A DNA stretch of 64,000 nt from Pyropia yezoensis (taxonomy: Eukaryota; Rhodophyta; Bangiophyceae; Bangiales; Bangiaceae). The translations under genes were made by a program, and so were the position numbers. The notes beneath the pieces were generated by a model. The model was not told the origin of the DNA, made no database searches, and was given only the letters and a program-made list of their open reading frames with translations. The stretch is taken from NCBI GenBank assembly GCA_009829735.1, contig CM020618.1, forward strand, positions 28,682,894 to 28,746,893, given 5' to 3'. Below are positions 1 through 11,017 of the stretch, in pieces; position 1 is the first letter of the stretch, and every line of letters begins with the position of its first letter.

Positions 1-2962
1 TGTGGAGATGTGGTTCAGGGACGTGGAGGGCCGTGAGGGCAAGGGAGCGAGGAGGGGGGCGGAAGGGCAACGGTCACGGTCTCTGCAAAACACCTGTATT
101 GCTGACGGAGGAGGTCTCCGACCACGACTATGTCTGTCCCGTGCATCGCCGTCTTTCTCGTTTGTGTCTCCCGCGGGACCCAACACGGTGCAATAACCGT
201 CGAATTGCAACCACGATGGGCGCGCCCCGGTTCCCTTCCCCGCGGGGTCGACGCGCAGGCGTGCAAGTGGTGGACGCCACTGCGGGCGCCCAACGACCCG
301 GGCGCCGCCTATCTCTTTTTTGAAGGCAGCACCCGCGACGAGCCGCAGGCGCGGTGACGGCGGGGAATGAAATGGGTCAACGGACTATATAGACCAGCGC
401 CTGCGATGACAGGGCGGGGGAATCGGGGCAACCAATCCCCCTACTCCCCCACTGCCAACGCAGGCGCCGTGATGGAGGCACGACAAAAGAGGTGGTGCAC
501 CCAGCTTGAGCCGGGGGGAAGAGGCAGAGTGCGAGCAGTTGTTCACTACTTTTGTGCGCGGGGAAGGACCGGGTGGTTGGCGGGGGGGGGGTGGCTGGTG
601 TGCGCTTTGCACACTTGAACGGCGCCGCCGTTGGCCAGCTTCTTTCTTGTTTTCTCTCTTTCCGTTCGGACGCGTCACGCCCCCCTCGTCGGCTTGCGCG
701 TTGGCGACGCCGCCACCGCAGCCCCGTCGTCGCGCGGACACGCCCACCGCCCAAGTGGCGGAACGGGACTGGGTGCAACCGTGCCCTCCCCCCCCCCCTG
801 CGCGCCCCACCGGCGTGCCGGGCAGGCCGGGCCTGTGGCTCAAACACGCCGCCACTGCCGGGCGACACGCGGCCGAGAGCCGCCCACCTCCCGGCCCCAG
901 CCCCTCTGGGAGGGCACCCGCGGGCCGCGGTCCGCCGCGGGGTTGGTGCACCCCCTTGTGCATGGACCGCGGCAGAGTGGGGGGGCGGCCGCGGGTGGAG
1001 AATAGCGAGGGGAAGGGGAGGGCGGAGAGCGACGGGCGACTGCCACCACCTCACCACGGTGTCGGTCGCACAGCGGCCTGGCAGGGGCGGGTGGGCGGCC
1101 CTTGCTGTACGCTACAGGTACAGCGCGGGGCTTTGCACGCACGGCTGTGCGGCGGCGCCAGCCACAGCTGCTGCGGCGCCAGCGCACGTTTTGCGAGGCT
1201 GGCTGGCTGACCAGCCCATCTGTCAGGGGGGAGGAGGGGGAGGGGGGGAAAGTGAGAGCAGCCTGTGGCGCGTCACAAGTCCCGTTCGAGCCTCCCCCCG
1301 CCCGCCCGCTGGCAGCGACGCCACCCCACTGGAGGGAGGCGGGACCTCCCCCTCCCACCCGTCCCAGCGCGCGGGGGTTGCGCCCCGCGCGTGCGCGCAA
1401 AAAAAACGATCCAACGGCGCTCTGCGCGCGCGGTTCGTGCCGCACCGTTGGAACGTTTGTTTGAAGAATCCAACGCGGCGGCAGGCCGTTTGCGCGCCGC
1501 CGCGGCGCCCGCACGGGCTCGGCAGCTGCCCCGACCCGCCACCGGTCGGCCTGTCAATCCAGACCCAGATCGCGGGAGGCCACATCCCCGTTTGCTTTTT
1601 GTCCAGGTCATCCTCCCGCCCACCCCCCCCCCTCCCACCCCGCCCCCCCCGCCCGGACGTGCGAGAAGGTGGGGTGCCACCGCACGCAGGGCGGCTGGCC
1701 ATGACCTGGCGGTGGATCTGACACCCGCGCCTCAGGCTGCCAGCACAGCAGGGGGGGGGGTGCTGTCTCGGAGAGGGGCCCCCACCTCCCACCCCCCCCG
1801 CCCCCCTTATGTTGGCCTTCCAGCACACGCGCAGCAGCATCCATTTTTTAGGGTGTGGAGGGGGGGGGGCTGACCGGGTGCACCGGTGCGGGGGAGACAA
1901 AAGAGAAAAAAAAGTAAGAAAATAAGCCCCCTCGGCTGGCACCGCTCGACAGGCTGGTCGCTGTCGGCGGGCTGCTGGCGATGCGGTCGCCAGTCACGGT
2001 GCGTGGCCGCGTGACGGGGATCGCCGGCACATGGCAGGCAGAGGGGAGGTCAGGGGGCCCGCCACCGGCTTGTGGAGCATGGATGGCGCTGGGGGGGGAT
2101 GGGTAGCTACTCATCCAGCCCCCCCCTCTCATGGTGCACCCGCTGCATACTGCGCTCTCCCCCCTGTGCCCCCTTCCGCCCCCGTTGGGCGCGCGCCCCA
2201 ATCACCCGACACGCTGGTCGCTCGTCGGCAGCCAGCCGACACCAGGGCGGCGGCTGTGCCAGGGTTTCCCCATCTTGGGACCCGCCAGGCGTCCACGGCT
2301 CCACCCCCCCTCCCCCCCCCCCCCCCCCCCCCTTTCGGCTGATTGTCGCTTGGATGGGGGTAGGATGCGCCCGCCCACGTGGTTATGTTATGCGATGCGA
2401 GCGTGTCCAGGCAGCCACGACCTGCTGTGTCTGGCACGGCCGCCCCCCCCCCCTTCCACCGACCTTTGGGTGGGTACCGATTACATTGCGCTGCTACCGT
2501 AGCGAGGACGTGACCATGAGAAGGTGCCTTGGGAGGTGCCGTGGGTGAGAGCGGGAGGGGGAGGACCTGGGGTGTGTAGGGAGCTCTGCTGCTGGGGTCG
2601 GGCGGAGGGGCCCCCCGACAGCGGCTGCTGCCGCAACCGCGTGCCGGTCGACTGGCGCCCGCCATCGCTGGCTGACAAACCGCTGCAGCGGTCGCTCCTG
2701 AGGGGGGAGGGGGGTGGGGTGGTGGCCTGTACAAGAGGCGCCGCCGAGCAGCGACCGGAGCCCTCGACCGTCGCCTCAGCCGCAACGCGCAGTCCCTCAC
2801 ACGCACACCCCGTCCGACCTGTCCCCTTTCCCCCCCCTACCCTCTTCCCCCCTGCTGTTGTTGACCTTTTAGTCACCTCTCTGCTCGCCTCCCCTGTCCC
2901 CCCGCACCATCTCTCCCACCCCCGAACCTCCTCCCCCCCCGACCCGTCTTTCCGCTGTGACC
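1..2962. other. GC-rich spacer, no supported gene
   Basis: Many long open frames overlap here on both strands, but they are low-complexity Pro/Arg/Ala translations and no frame gives a recognisable domain. The open stretch 106-357 (+), ending at a TGA, could be the 3' exon of a gene starting left of the window, but no convincing splice acceptor or homology supports it. A run of 21 C lies at 2312-2332. The last 150 bases before 2963 are a pyrimidine-rich tract of the kind that precedes several starts in this window, so they are probably 5' UTR or promoter of the next gene. Confidence 0.5.
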
Positions 2963-3868
2963 ATGGGTGGCCCCTGCACCATGCTGCGCGCCGCCGCCGG
3001 TGCGGCGGCGATGGCCCTCGTGGCCTCCACGGCCGGCTTTGCCTCTGCAACCGACCGGTGTGAGGCTGTCACCCACTTCAACGTCATTGCGCTTCGGGAC
3101 TTCCACCAGACCGCGTCCGAGGTGCTGGGCCCGCTGGCCGTTGGCGGCGACGCCCGCCTCAACAGCTTTTCGATCAACTCGGTGGGCCGGTGCGAGCGGG
3201 ACGAGCGCGTGCCCGACAAGTTCGCGCTCGTCGTCGCGGGCGACCTCCGCGCGCACAATGGGCAGATCAATGCGGGCAAGGTGCTCGTCGGCGGCCGCCG
3301 CTCCATCCGGGAGGACGTGGGCCTCAAGTGCGCGCGGGTGGTGCGGACCAAGGACGTGTCTTTTGACGAGATGGCGTCGTTCCTCAAGGAGGCCCACGAA
3401 GGGCAGTGCCGGGAGCGCGAGGAAGGGTGCCACACCCGCGTGGACGACGCGCGGGGCATCACCCTCTCCATCCGCGGCCGCGGGCGGGCGGTGTGCGTGG
3501 TGTCGGCGCGGGACCTGGGCCACGCCACCCGGCTGGCGATTGTCGGCCGCCGCCGCGACCAGGTGGTGATCATCAAGGTGGAAGGCAAGGAGCGGCGGGA
3601 CGACGACAAGGCCTTGACCCTCACCAACTTTGGGCTCGACGGCTTTGAGCCGTCCCGCACGGTGATTGCCTTTTGCGACGTCCCCAAGCTGGTCATTGAC
3701 AACATGGGCATCCCCGCGGCGGTGTTTGCGCCCGAGACTGCCCTGTCGGGGCCGGCGGGGCACATCCTGGGCACCACCGTTGTGGAGAGCTTCCGGGGGG
3801 GGGTTGAATTCCGCTACGCCCCGTACGCTTGCGACGACCCGGAGCCGTCGCCCGAGGCGCGCGACTGA
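2963..3868 (+). CDS. secreted choice-of-anchor A domain protein
   Basis: Single-exon protein of 301 aa. An N-terminal signal peptide (hydrophobic Ala-rich core, roughly residues 7-26) is followed by one domain matching the choice-of-anchor A family. It starts with HFNVIALRDF, then the glycine-rich PLAVGGDARLNSFSI strand, a second FALVVAGDLRAHNGQINAGK repeat, and near the end the diagnostic run PKLVIDNMGIPAAVFAPET followed by GPAGHILGTTVV. In bacteria this domain sits on the cell surface with varied anchors; here no C-terminal anchor is visible, so the protein is probably secreted to the wall or matrix. The ATG at 2963 has a strong context (ACCATGG); a second ATG at 2981 would also keep the signal peptide. 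Biochemical function is unknown for the family. The domain call rests on remembered motif pattern, and I am fairly sure of it. Confidence 0.82.
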   Translation: MGGPCTMLRAAAGAAAMALVASTAGFASATDRCEAVTHFNVIALRDFHQTASEVLGPLAVGGDARLNSFSINSVGRCERDERVPDKFALVVAGDLRAHNGQINAGKVLVGGRRSIREDVGLKCARVVRTKDVSFDEMASFLKEAHEGQCREREEGCHTRVDDARGITLSIRGRGRAVCVVSARDLGHATRLAIVGRRRDQVVIIKVEGKERRDDDKALTLTNFGLDGFEPSRTVIAFCDVPKLVIDNMGIPAAVFAPETALSGPAGHILGTTVVESFRGGVEFRYAPYACDDPEPSPEARD

Positions 3869-4934
3869 AAGACCGTTTGACACAGCGCGGGGCCCTTTGT
3901 GGGCAGGCTGGCGCGGTATTGTGGGCAGGGATGGGGGGAGGGGGGGCAGGGCAAGGCGTAGACGCATGACTGGCTGATTGGCACCTGATTTCTTTTTTTT
4001 TACTCGTGAGGGTGGGGGTTCGTTGGGCGCTTGTTTTTTTTCTTCTTCTCGTTTCCTGTGCGCTGCCGAGAGCTCGTGGGACGCGAAGAGTTACATATGT
4101 GCCTGGCACCCGCTCTATATCCAGTCTCTTTTGATCAGTGGGTTGTGGTCGCGCTGCGCTTACGCGCGTCAGCGCGCTGCGATACAAGACGGGACCACCC
4201 CCACATGGAATTCCCTCGGGTGCCACACGGGTCTTACCGCGAGTCTTACCCCACCCGAACCACACACACGTTGTCTGGCAAAGGCCGGCGCCGAGAAAAC
4301 GCGCTCAGCACCTGCCATGGGGCCGTACCACAACGCCACTCTTGCTGGTGGACACGCGCTAATCGCTACTTTGCGATTGCCCTCCAGACGGCAACCGCAC
4401 AGAGCTTGGAGACGCGTCGTGGCCCTGTGCGTAATGGATGGCCTGTTCTTCACACCGCGTAATGGATGGCCTGTTCTTCACACCCGTGGGTGCAGCGAGA
4501 CACTATGCGCACCGCCAGGCAGCGAGTCAAAACGCCACCCTCCATGCCTGTCAACACGGACACACCCGCGCCGAAGGGGATGCACCGGTACCGCCAGTCG
4601 CTACCCCCCCTTCCCCTCGCTCTCTGGCAGGCCATCTGCCACGGGACGCCGCCCTCCCGACCTGAAGGCTGCGACCGCCAGGTGCGGGGCAACATGCGCG
4701 TCGGCGGCGACCGCATTTGTCACCCACAGAATGAATCATGCTCGGCCGCTCGCAAAGAAAACGTCGCCGCGCAGCATGACAGAAAGCAGGCGAGCTGCGC
4801 ATACAGCAAAAAAAAGAAGACGCTGACTTGGACGGAGGCGGTGACTACCCCTCCGCGCCCTCCGTCTCCCCTCTCCTCTCCCTCGCTCGACATGCCGGCC
4901 GTTCTCCTCCCCCTGCTCCCGCCCCTCACCCCGG
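3869..4934. other. convergent intergenic region
   Basis: Spacer between the ends of two convergent genes. It contains a 28-bp exact tandem duplication (4429-4456 and 4457-4484). Open frames crossing it (for example 3978-4826 +) are not protein-like. Both neighbouring 3' UTRs should lie here. Confidence 0.5.
4429..4484. repeat. 28-bp tandem duplication
   Basis: Two exact head-to-tail copies of a 28-bp unit beginning gcgtaatggatggcc. It is probably a recent local duplication and sits between two genes. Confidence 0.9.
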
Positions 4935-6131
4935 TCATCTTAACTTCTTAGACGCGTTGAACTCCGGCACCGGCGCGCCCGCCGCGTCAACCGAGTTGGC
5001 GCGAACAAACGAGTACTCAAAGTGGGTCTGGTAAAAGAGGACAAAGCCGCACCGCCGCATATTCTCAACCACCGTGGCCGCAAAGCTGCGGCCGGCAGCG
5101 CCCGGGAAGTAGCGGCCGTGGAGCTCGAGGAGCACCTGGTCTGCGGGGATGGTCATGCCGGCGTCGGCCCACGCCTGAACAACGTCGCCCTCTGCTCCTT
5201 CAATGTCCAACTTCAGCAAGTCCAGCCAGGGGTGCCCCTGACTCACCAGGAGCGTGCCCAGCGTCCGCACCGGCACCGTCACGTGGCGCTTGCCGCCGGC
5301 GAGGCCCAGCGCAGACGGCACAAACGAGTCTGTATTTCCGTCTGGGAGCTCCATCGCCAGCACACCGTCCGTAACGCCCATGCCCACTGGGTGAAAGGAA
5401 AAGCCGGCGGGCAGCCGGGAGGGGGTATCTAGAAAGTAGGACGTGGACCGGGGGGTCGGGTCAAACCCGTGGTGCGTCGTGTTGAACTCCTTGATCATCG
5501 CCTCATCCCACCGGATGTTCCGCCCAACGCCCACCGTGTAGACAAGGCCGTTGCGGAGGGAGGGGGCGTCGCAAAAGTACCACCCCTCCTCCGACGTGCG
5601 GGGAAACTTGAGCACCCCCCGGCACACAAGCGGTGGGCGCGTCGCGGCGGTCACATTGAAGGGGGGGATCTTGTAAACCAAGGTAGGGGTGGGGGGTGGC
5701 ACCATCACCGCGCCGGCCACTGGTGCAGCCGCCACGCCAGCGGGCGGCGGGGTGGCCGAGACCGCCGATACGGGCGCCACCGGCTCGGCGAGAGCCCCAT
5801 CGGGGGTCGCCCCTGCAGCTGCCACCACCCCGCCGACTACAGCCGGCGCGTCGCGCAGGTCCTCCACTGCCCCAGCCCCCGTAAGCGGCAGAGGGTCTAG
5901 CCGCAAGCCGCTGCCGCCCGTGGGCGGCGGCCCCCACTCGTGGGCGGCCACAGGCAGACGTGCGACCGCGTCGCCTCGCGTGAGGACGGCCGACCCGGCG
6001 CCGGCGCGAAGGACCGCCACGACGCCGAGGATGGCCAGGCCCGCCACCGTCGCGACGCCCGCCACGGTGGCCACCACCACCCGGCCGCTGCTGCGGGAAC
6101 GACGCATGACAAAACGCGGGCCATTCTCCAT
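4935..6131 (-). CDS. FkbM/METTL24-like methyltransferase, membrane-anchored
   Basis: Single-exon protein of 398 aa on the minus strand. Basic N-terminus (MRRSRSS) followed by one hydrophobic helix at about residues 17-41, so probably a type II signal anchor with the catalytic part in the Golgi/ER lumen or outside the cell. Residues 60-150 are a Pro/Ala-rich stalk. The C-terminal half has the signature of the FkbM/METTL24-type SAM-dependent methyltransferases: VYTVGVGRNIRWDEAMI near the SAM-binding start, FDPTPRS, and the family hallmark LLKLDIEGAEGDVV followed by VLLELHGRYF. FkbM relatives O-methylate sugars or polyketides, and a sugar of wall polysaccharide is a plausible but unproven substrate. 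The ATG at 6131 is preferred because upstream in-frame sequence is a pyrimidine-rich leader; an alternative ATG lies eight codons downstream, also before the helix. Confidence 0.85.
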   Translation of the reverse strand: MENGPRFVMRRSRSSGRVVVATVAGVATVAGLAILGVVAVLRAGAGSAVLTRGDAVARLPVAAHEWGPPPTGGSGLRLDPLPLTGAGAVEDLRDAPAVVGGVVAAAGATPDGALAEPVAPVSAVSATPPPAGVAAAPVAGAVMVPPPTPTLVYKIPPFNVTAATRPPLVCRGVLKFPRTSEEGWYFCDAPSLRNGLVYTVGVGRNIRWDEAMIKEFNTTHHGFDPTPRSTSYFLDTPSRLPAGFSFHPVGMGVTDGVLAMELPDGNTDSFVPSALGLAGGKRHVTVPVRTLGTLLVSQGHPWLDLLKLDIEGAEGDVVQAWADAGMTIPADQVLLELHGRYFPGAAGRSFAATVVENMRRCGFVLFYQTHFEYSFVRANSVDAAGAPVPEFNASKKLR

Positions 6132-7439
6132 GATGCCCGGGAAAGGAAGGAGGGGGCGGGGTAGAGTTGGGAAGACAGAAGGAGGGGACGGGCAGAGTTG
6201 AGAAGGACTGGAAAGAGTTGGAAAACAGTTGGAAGGGCTTGGGAAGGGTTGGAGAGGAAGAGACTCGATAGGCCAGAGAAGAAAAGAGGATGCGCCACTC
6301 AACCAGGACGGGGAGGGTGAGAGTAAAGAGAAAGAGCGGTGCCAATGACGCCAGCAAGGCGCTGCGGCGGGGCGTCAGCAGATGGGGGGAGGAAGGAGGC
6401 ACGACGACAGCGGCAGAGGTATATCGGGGACGCCCAGGGACGACCCCGGCCCACTGGTTGCCGCCCCGCGATGCTGGTGCGCCGCGCGTCCACGCCAGGC
6501 GGAGCGGCTGGTCACCAAGGTGAGCGCAGCCTGCTGAGTCGGCCAAGGTCGTCGGGATTGTATCCAACCCCGGCTCGTACCGCGTGGGTGGGGGTGGGGG
6601 GTCGCCACCCCGCACGCATGGGCGCGGACACGACTGGTCGGTGGGTTGTGGGGGGGAGTGGCACAAGAGTTGGCGTGGCGGCCAGCAGGCGGAAGCCACT
6701 GCATCGGCACGTCACGCGGGTTTTCAAAAAGAAGAGATGCGTAGCCAAGTCTTTTGCTAGCAAACAGGGGGCCTCCATTGGCCAACGGGCGTCTAGCCGC
6801 TGGAAAATAAACAGAACGTCAAATATTTGACTATATGATCGACGACCACTGGACTGAATTACACTACTCGCCATCACCTACGCTCTGAAAAGAATTACGG
6901 TACAACCATCGTGATTGATCCGGAGAAAAGACGCCACATTTTTTACTTCTTAACGTAATTAATCGGATATCGATTCGGGAGGAGCGCTTCCACCGTAGCT
7001 CCCGCGAAAAGTGCCGTCGCACACCGCCCATGGGTGGGCCGCCACGCACGCCACCACCATCGCCAACCCCCCCCACGTCGCGCATTCTCCGTTCGCCTTT
7101 CGCTGGCATTCCCCAAATGCTTCCCTAGTCTACCCGCGCTTCCCTCCCGCAGTCTCTCGTTTTGCCGGCATCACCCGCTCCCTGTCTATTCCGCTCACCC
7201 CGGCTTCCAGAGGCTGTCCCCACGCCCCTCTCCGGCCTGCAAGCCCCCGTTTTTCACTGTCGTGGGCGCCTCGGGTGCCTGCCCCACGACCCGCACGCGG
7301 GGCAAAGATGCCCCCGCCGCCGCGGTCTGTGACGACGGGGCGGAGGTGCGGGCAGGTCGCCTCGCAGGCGGCGGCGGCGGGGCTGCCTTTGCCGTCTCTT
7401 CCCCTTCCATGTCGCTTCCGCCGTTCCGTGCGCCCCGTC
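6132..7439. promoter_or_regulatory. divergent promoter region with AT-rich island
   Basis: Spacer between two divergently transcribed genes. Most is GC-rich, but about 6780-6990 is markedly AT-rich compared with everything around it, with AT-only stretches and no open frame. This is the likely shared promoter or nucleosome-free zone. The downstream gene's frame stays open to 7011, so its 5' end may begin within this interval (ATGs at 7308 and 7440 are both possible). No specific factor site can be named. Confidence 0.45.
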
Positions 7440-10217
7440 ATGGCGGCTCGGCGGCCGCGTGGCGACTCAAGCAGTGCTCCCGAGTGGGAGGGAGGCGGGC
7501 GCACGCCGCCAACGTCGCCGCCGCCGCCCCCGCCGCCGACGCTGCCGCCGCCCCCGCCGCCGCCACCCCTGCCAACGCCATCGCAATTGCCGCCGCCAGT
7601 GTCGTCACCGCCGCTGCCACTGCCGCCGCTGCGATACCGGCTAGGGGAGAGGGGGACGAGACGCAGCGGGCGGAGTGCAGGGCACCACCCATCGGAGACC
7701 TACGTGGCCGGCTCCGCAGTGTTTGTGGTGCTGTCGATGGCGGCGGGCGTCTCCGTGGTCTGCGCGGCGGCCTTGGCGGCGGGTGGTGTGGTGGGAACGG
7801 CTGCCGTGGCAGCGGCGTCGTCGGCTGTGCCGCCGCCGACGCAGCCGCCGGGGGACGGCGCCCCCCCCGGAGCATTCACTGCTCACATCCCATCCCTGTG
7901 GTGTGACACTGTGGGGCTGACCATTCCCGATGGCCGGCGGGGCTGGTACCTCGGGTGGGCAAATGCGGGTGAGTCGGGAGACCGCTGCTTTGTCCCCGCC
8001 GGCGCCGGGAGCTGCGCGTCACCTGTTGAGTTCCCCAGCGCCTTCTTGCAGCCGCTCCCCGCCGGCGCTGCCTCTGCCGTGGCGGCCGCGGCGGCAGCAT
8101 CAGATATGGCGGGTCCCGAGGCGGTAGCAGCGGCAGCAGTGGCAGCGGGCGCGGCAGCGGCACCCGCAGCGGGTGCGGCTGAGGGGTCGGCAACAGCAGC
8201 GGCGCCCTCCCCGCCCTTCTCCTCTTCCCCACTGCCGCTGTCGTGCGGGGAGGGCCGCCCCGAGACGGAGCCCCTTCGCACGACCCCTGTCTGCCGGGCG
8301 GGGCTGGCGGCCCGCCTCAAAACTCTTTCACGGGCACCCATTACCGGGCGCTTCCTACAGCACCTGACCACTCACGCGCTGCCGGCGCCCCTCCCCCTTT
8401 TTAACGGCGGTGGCTCGCTCATGTATGAGCGACCCCTCGTGCGGCTACTGGGCCTTACTCGCAACACTGTTGCGGGGGCTGTTCACCGGGAGACTGACGT
8501 TTACGACGTCCTCGGCTTCTCCCGTGTGACCGTCGGCACCTGCACCGAGGCGGACTGTGCCGATTCGAGCGCGGTGGCGGTGGCTGGTGCACAGGCGCGG
8601 GATTTTGCGTGGCGTCAGCTGCCACTGCTTATGCTCGCTGGTGACATCGCGCCGGGAAGCGCAGGCGAGCCGGGCGAGCCGTCCGTGCCCCCTCGCCAGC
8701 AGACCATCTCGATGGGGGATGAGGGGGTGCTGACACTGGGGTGGGCGGTCCTTGCCAACCCCGCGTGGCTCCGTCCCGCCGCGTCGGAGGCGGCCGGTGG
8801 GACTGCCGTGACCTCTTCCGCCGCCGCCGCGACCGCCGCCGCCATCGCCACCGCACCCAGTGGGCTCTCGACAGCAGCACAACGGCGGGGTCTATGGGAC
8901 CTCCGTGCACGGGTCACGCTCGACACGTCCGCGGCGCCGGGCGGGCACCCCAACCCCTCGGCAGACTACTACCTCGACGGGGATGACACGAGGGTGTCGG
9001 CGCGCTGGCTGCCCGCCATCGTGGCCATCCTGTGCCGTGACCCCGTTGACTCGTTTGTGCGCCTCCCCCATGTGGTGTGCAGGCACGGATGGGGGGGCGC
9101 GCACGAGTGGCAGCGCGGCGGAGGCGGCGGCCGTGGCGGTGACCGTGGTGGCACGGCCGCCAATGACGGGGGGGACAGCGGCGGGGGGAGCTCTCCCACC
9201 CCCACCCCCGCAGACCACCTGGTGGCACTGGGAGCGGCGGCCGGTGGCGCGGAAGACCCGAGCACCGTCCCCCGTTCCTCCTCCGCCTCCCGTGTCATGT
9301 GGTTCATCTCCCCCCGCCTGCCCAACGACCCGGGGGCACCCCCCCCGCGCTCCTGCCCGCCGCTGGCAGACCTCACCCGCGGTGCTTCCCGCACCGTGGC
9401 GTGGCGGCCACCGTGGGTGGCCGCGCGCGGGGTGCGGGAGATCAACCCCCTGTCAGTCGCCGAGGCGGCGCTCGCGGCGTCATGCTCCACCTGCCTCCTC
9501 GACGTGGCGCAGGTTGCGCCACGGGAGCCCCAGGCGGCGGCGTTGCTCCTCGGGTCCATCCTCGTTGCGGACCGGGCCACCCACTTTGACGAGGTTGAGG
9601 CGGAGCTGAGGCGCTTCAGCAACATCTACGATCCGAAGGTGTTCTACGTGGAGCCGCCGTCCGAGCCGACGGCCATGGGGCCCCTGATGCTGGCGCTCAT
9701 TGTGCTCGTCCCCGAGGCCATTGCCCTCATCAGTGTGTTTATCGCATCCCCCCAGGTAGGCCGTCGGGAGCTGGTGCTCGCCGCCCTCTTCTTTGTGGCG
9801 GGCCTCGTGTCGTCCGGGGGAATAATTCTGCTCGCCGTCACTGAGATTCATGGGGCCTCGTGGCGGGCGGCGGCCGTCCGCGATTCCCTGCGGCTGGACC
9901 TTGGCCGCAACGCTACCGCGTGGGCCAACCGGGACATCCAGCTGACGGGAACCACCGACCTCCAGGCGGTGGGCATCTACCGGACCGAGACGGTGGTGGT
10001 GTTGGCGCGTCATGGCTACCACCCGCGGCTGCTCATTGGCCTAGCCACTGCCTTTTCGGCCGTCTATGTAGGGCTGTCGGGGGGGGTGGTAGCGCTGATT
10101 GCGCGGCGGGCAGGTCGGCCGCCGCCGCCACCCCGGATATGGCGGTCGCCCCGGCAGCTGGTGATGCTGTTTGTGAAGAAGCGGAGAGGACGGGGGCGGT
10201 GGCGCCCGGAGCCATAG
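7440..10217 (+). CDS. large orphan membrane protein
   Basis: Open frame with no recognised family; about 925 aa from the ATG at 7440 (context GTCATGG). The frame is open upstream to 7011 and an ATG at 7308 also has a good context. The N-terminal 80 residues are Pro/Gly-rich and basic, followed by a hydrophobic segment at about residue 85-110. A long, probably luminal or extracellular region follows, with scattered Cys and two Ala-rich linkers (near residues 205-245 and 455-475), then a Gly-rich linker near residue 560. Three hydrophobic helices close the protein (about residues 740-765, 775-800 and 862-886) before a basic tail. This gives a large ectodomain between a signal anchor and a C-terminal membrane bundle. 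Codon use is strongly GC3-biased, as in the recognised genes. Function unknown; whether introns are hidden in the low-complexity linkers cannot be excluded. Confidence 0.7.
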   Translation: MAARRPRGDSSSAPEWEGGGRTPPTSPPPPPPPTLPPPPPPPPLPTPSQLPPPVSSPPLPLPPLRYRLGERGTRRSGRSAGHHPSETYVAGSAVFVVLSMAAGVSVVCAAALAAGGVVGTAAVAAASSAVPPPTQPPGDGAPPGAFTAHIPSLWCDTVGLTIPDGRRGWYLGWANAGESGDRCFVPAGAGSCASPVEFPSAFLQPLPAGAASAVAAAAAASDMAGPEAVAAAAVAAGAAAAPAAGAAEGSATAAAPSPPFSSSPLPLSCGEGRPETEPLRTTPVCRAGLAARLKTLSRAPITGRFLQHLTTHALPAPLPLFNGGGSLMYERPLVRLLGLTRNTVAGAVHRETDVYDVLGFSRVTVGTCTEADCADSSAVAVAGAQARDFAWRQLPLLMLAGDIAPGSAGEPGEPSVPPRQQTISMGDEGVLTLGWAVLANPAWLRPAASEAAGGTAVTSSAAAATAAAIATAPSGLSTAAQRRGLWDLRARVTLDTSAAPGGHPNPSADYYLDGDDTRVSARWLPAIVAILCRDPVDSFVRLPHVVCRHGWGGAHEWQRGGGGGRGGDRGGTAANDGGDSGGGSSPTPTPADHLVALGAAAGGAEDPSTVPRSSSASRVMWFISPRLPNDPGAPPPRSCPPLADLTRGASRTVAWRPPWVAARGVREINPLSVAEAALAASCSTCLLDVAQVAPREPQAAALLLGSILVADRATHFDEVEAELRRFSNIYDPKVFYVEPPSEPTAMGPLMLALIVLVPEAIALISVFIASPQVGRRELVLAALFFVAGLVSSGGIILLAVTEIHGASWRAAAVRDSLRLDLGRNATAWANRDIQLTGTTDLQAVGIYRTETVVVLARHGYHPRLLIGLATAFSAVYVGLSGGVVALIARRAGRPPPPPRIWRSPRQLVMLFVKKRRGRGRWRPEP

Positions 10218-11017
10218 TGCCAGGCGACAGCCGCGAGAGGCTGGTAAGCACTACGTTCCATTCTGCTGCTGCTACCTGGCCATGTCGATTCTTTGATTGC
10301 CTGCTGCTGCTACCTGGCCATGGCGCGCGGTGGGCACGACCACCAGAGGCATGACGTCTAGCCCACTCACTGTCACTTCCATGCTCTTTCGTCGCGCTGT
10401 CCCCGTCGGCTCGAGCCAGCTTGTGGTGTGCGCGGGACTAATAGGCCACAAGGGCGAAGTTGGACCCCTCCACAGCACGGCGGACCCTCCCCAACCTCGC
10501 AGCCCCCCCTCCCCCCGGCTCGTACGGGCAGGTCCTTGCACACAGGGAGGAGCGGGAAACAAAAAGCTTGACCCTCGTGCACGGCACCTGACGACTTCGA
10601 ACGGATGAGGATCTCCGCCGACCGCAGCTAGACTGCAGTCTCGTTGGTCGTCCAGCATGAGATCTGCCCCCCTCACCCTCTGCCACCCCAATTGGTGATG
10701 CTGTGGCAACAGCATCCTCGCTATGCAAATAGCGAGCGACACCGAGCCTGATCTGCAAGCGCCGTTCACCGGGTCGACACGTGGGTCTGTCGCCGTCCCG
10801 CGGGCGACCCGCTCTCTGTCTCTCCAGCTTGTCTGCCCCAATAACCAACCACTGCCCCTAAACCAACCAGGCCACGTGGCCCACGTGTACCCGACCCCTC
10901 AAGCAACGATCTGTCGCACTTGGTCGCGGTACGCGCTGTACTGGTCACCCGTCTGTGTTGTTCTCCCCCCACTGTACCACACATACCCCGCGCCCCGTAC
11001 CGACCCCCAACCCAACA
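10218..11017. other. intergenic spacer
   Basis: No protein-like frame on either strand. A 22-bp direct repeat with a CTG-rich start occurs at 10263-10284 and 10301-10322, just after the preceding stop codon, probably inside its 3' UTR. Confidence 0.5.

Noticed and set aside
377-1942. Overlapping long frames on both strands at the left edge
   Set aside because: Pro/Arg/Ala low-complexity, mutual shadows of GC-rich DNA; no signal peptide, domain or consistent exon structure.
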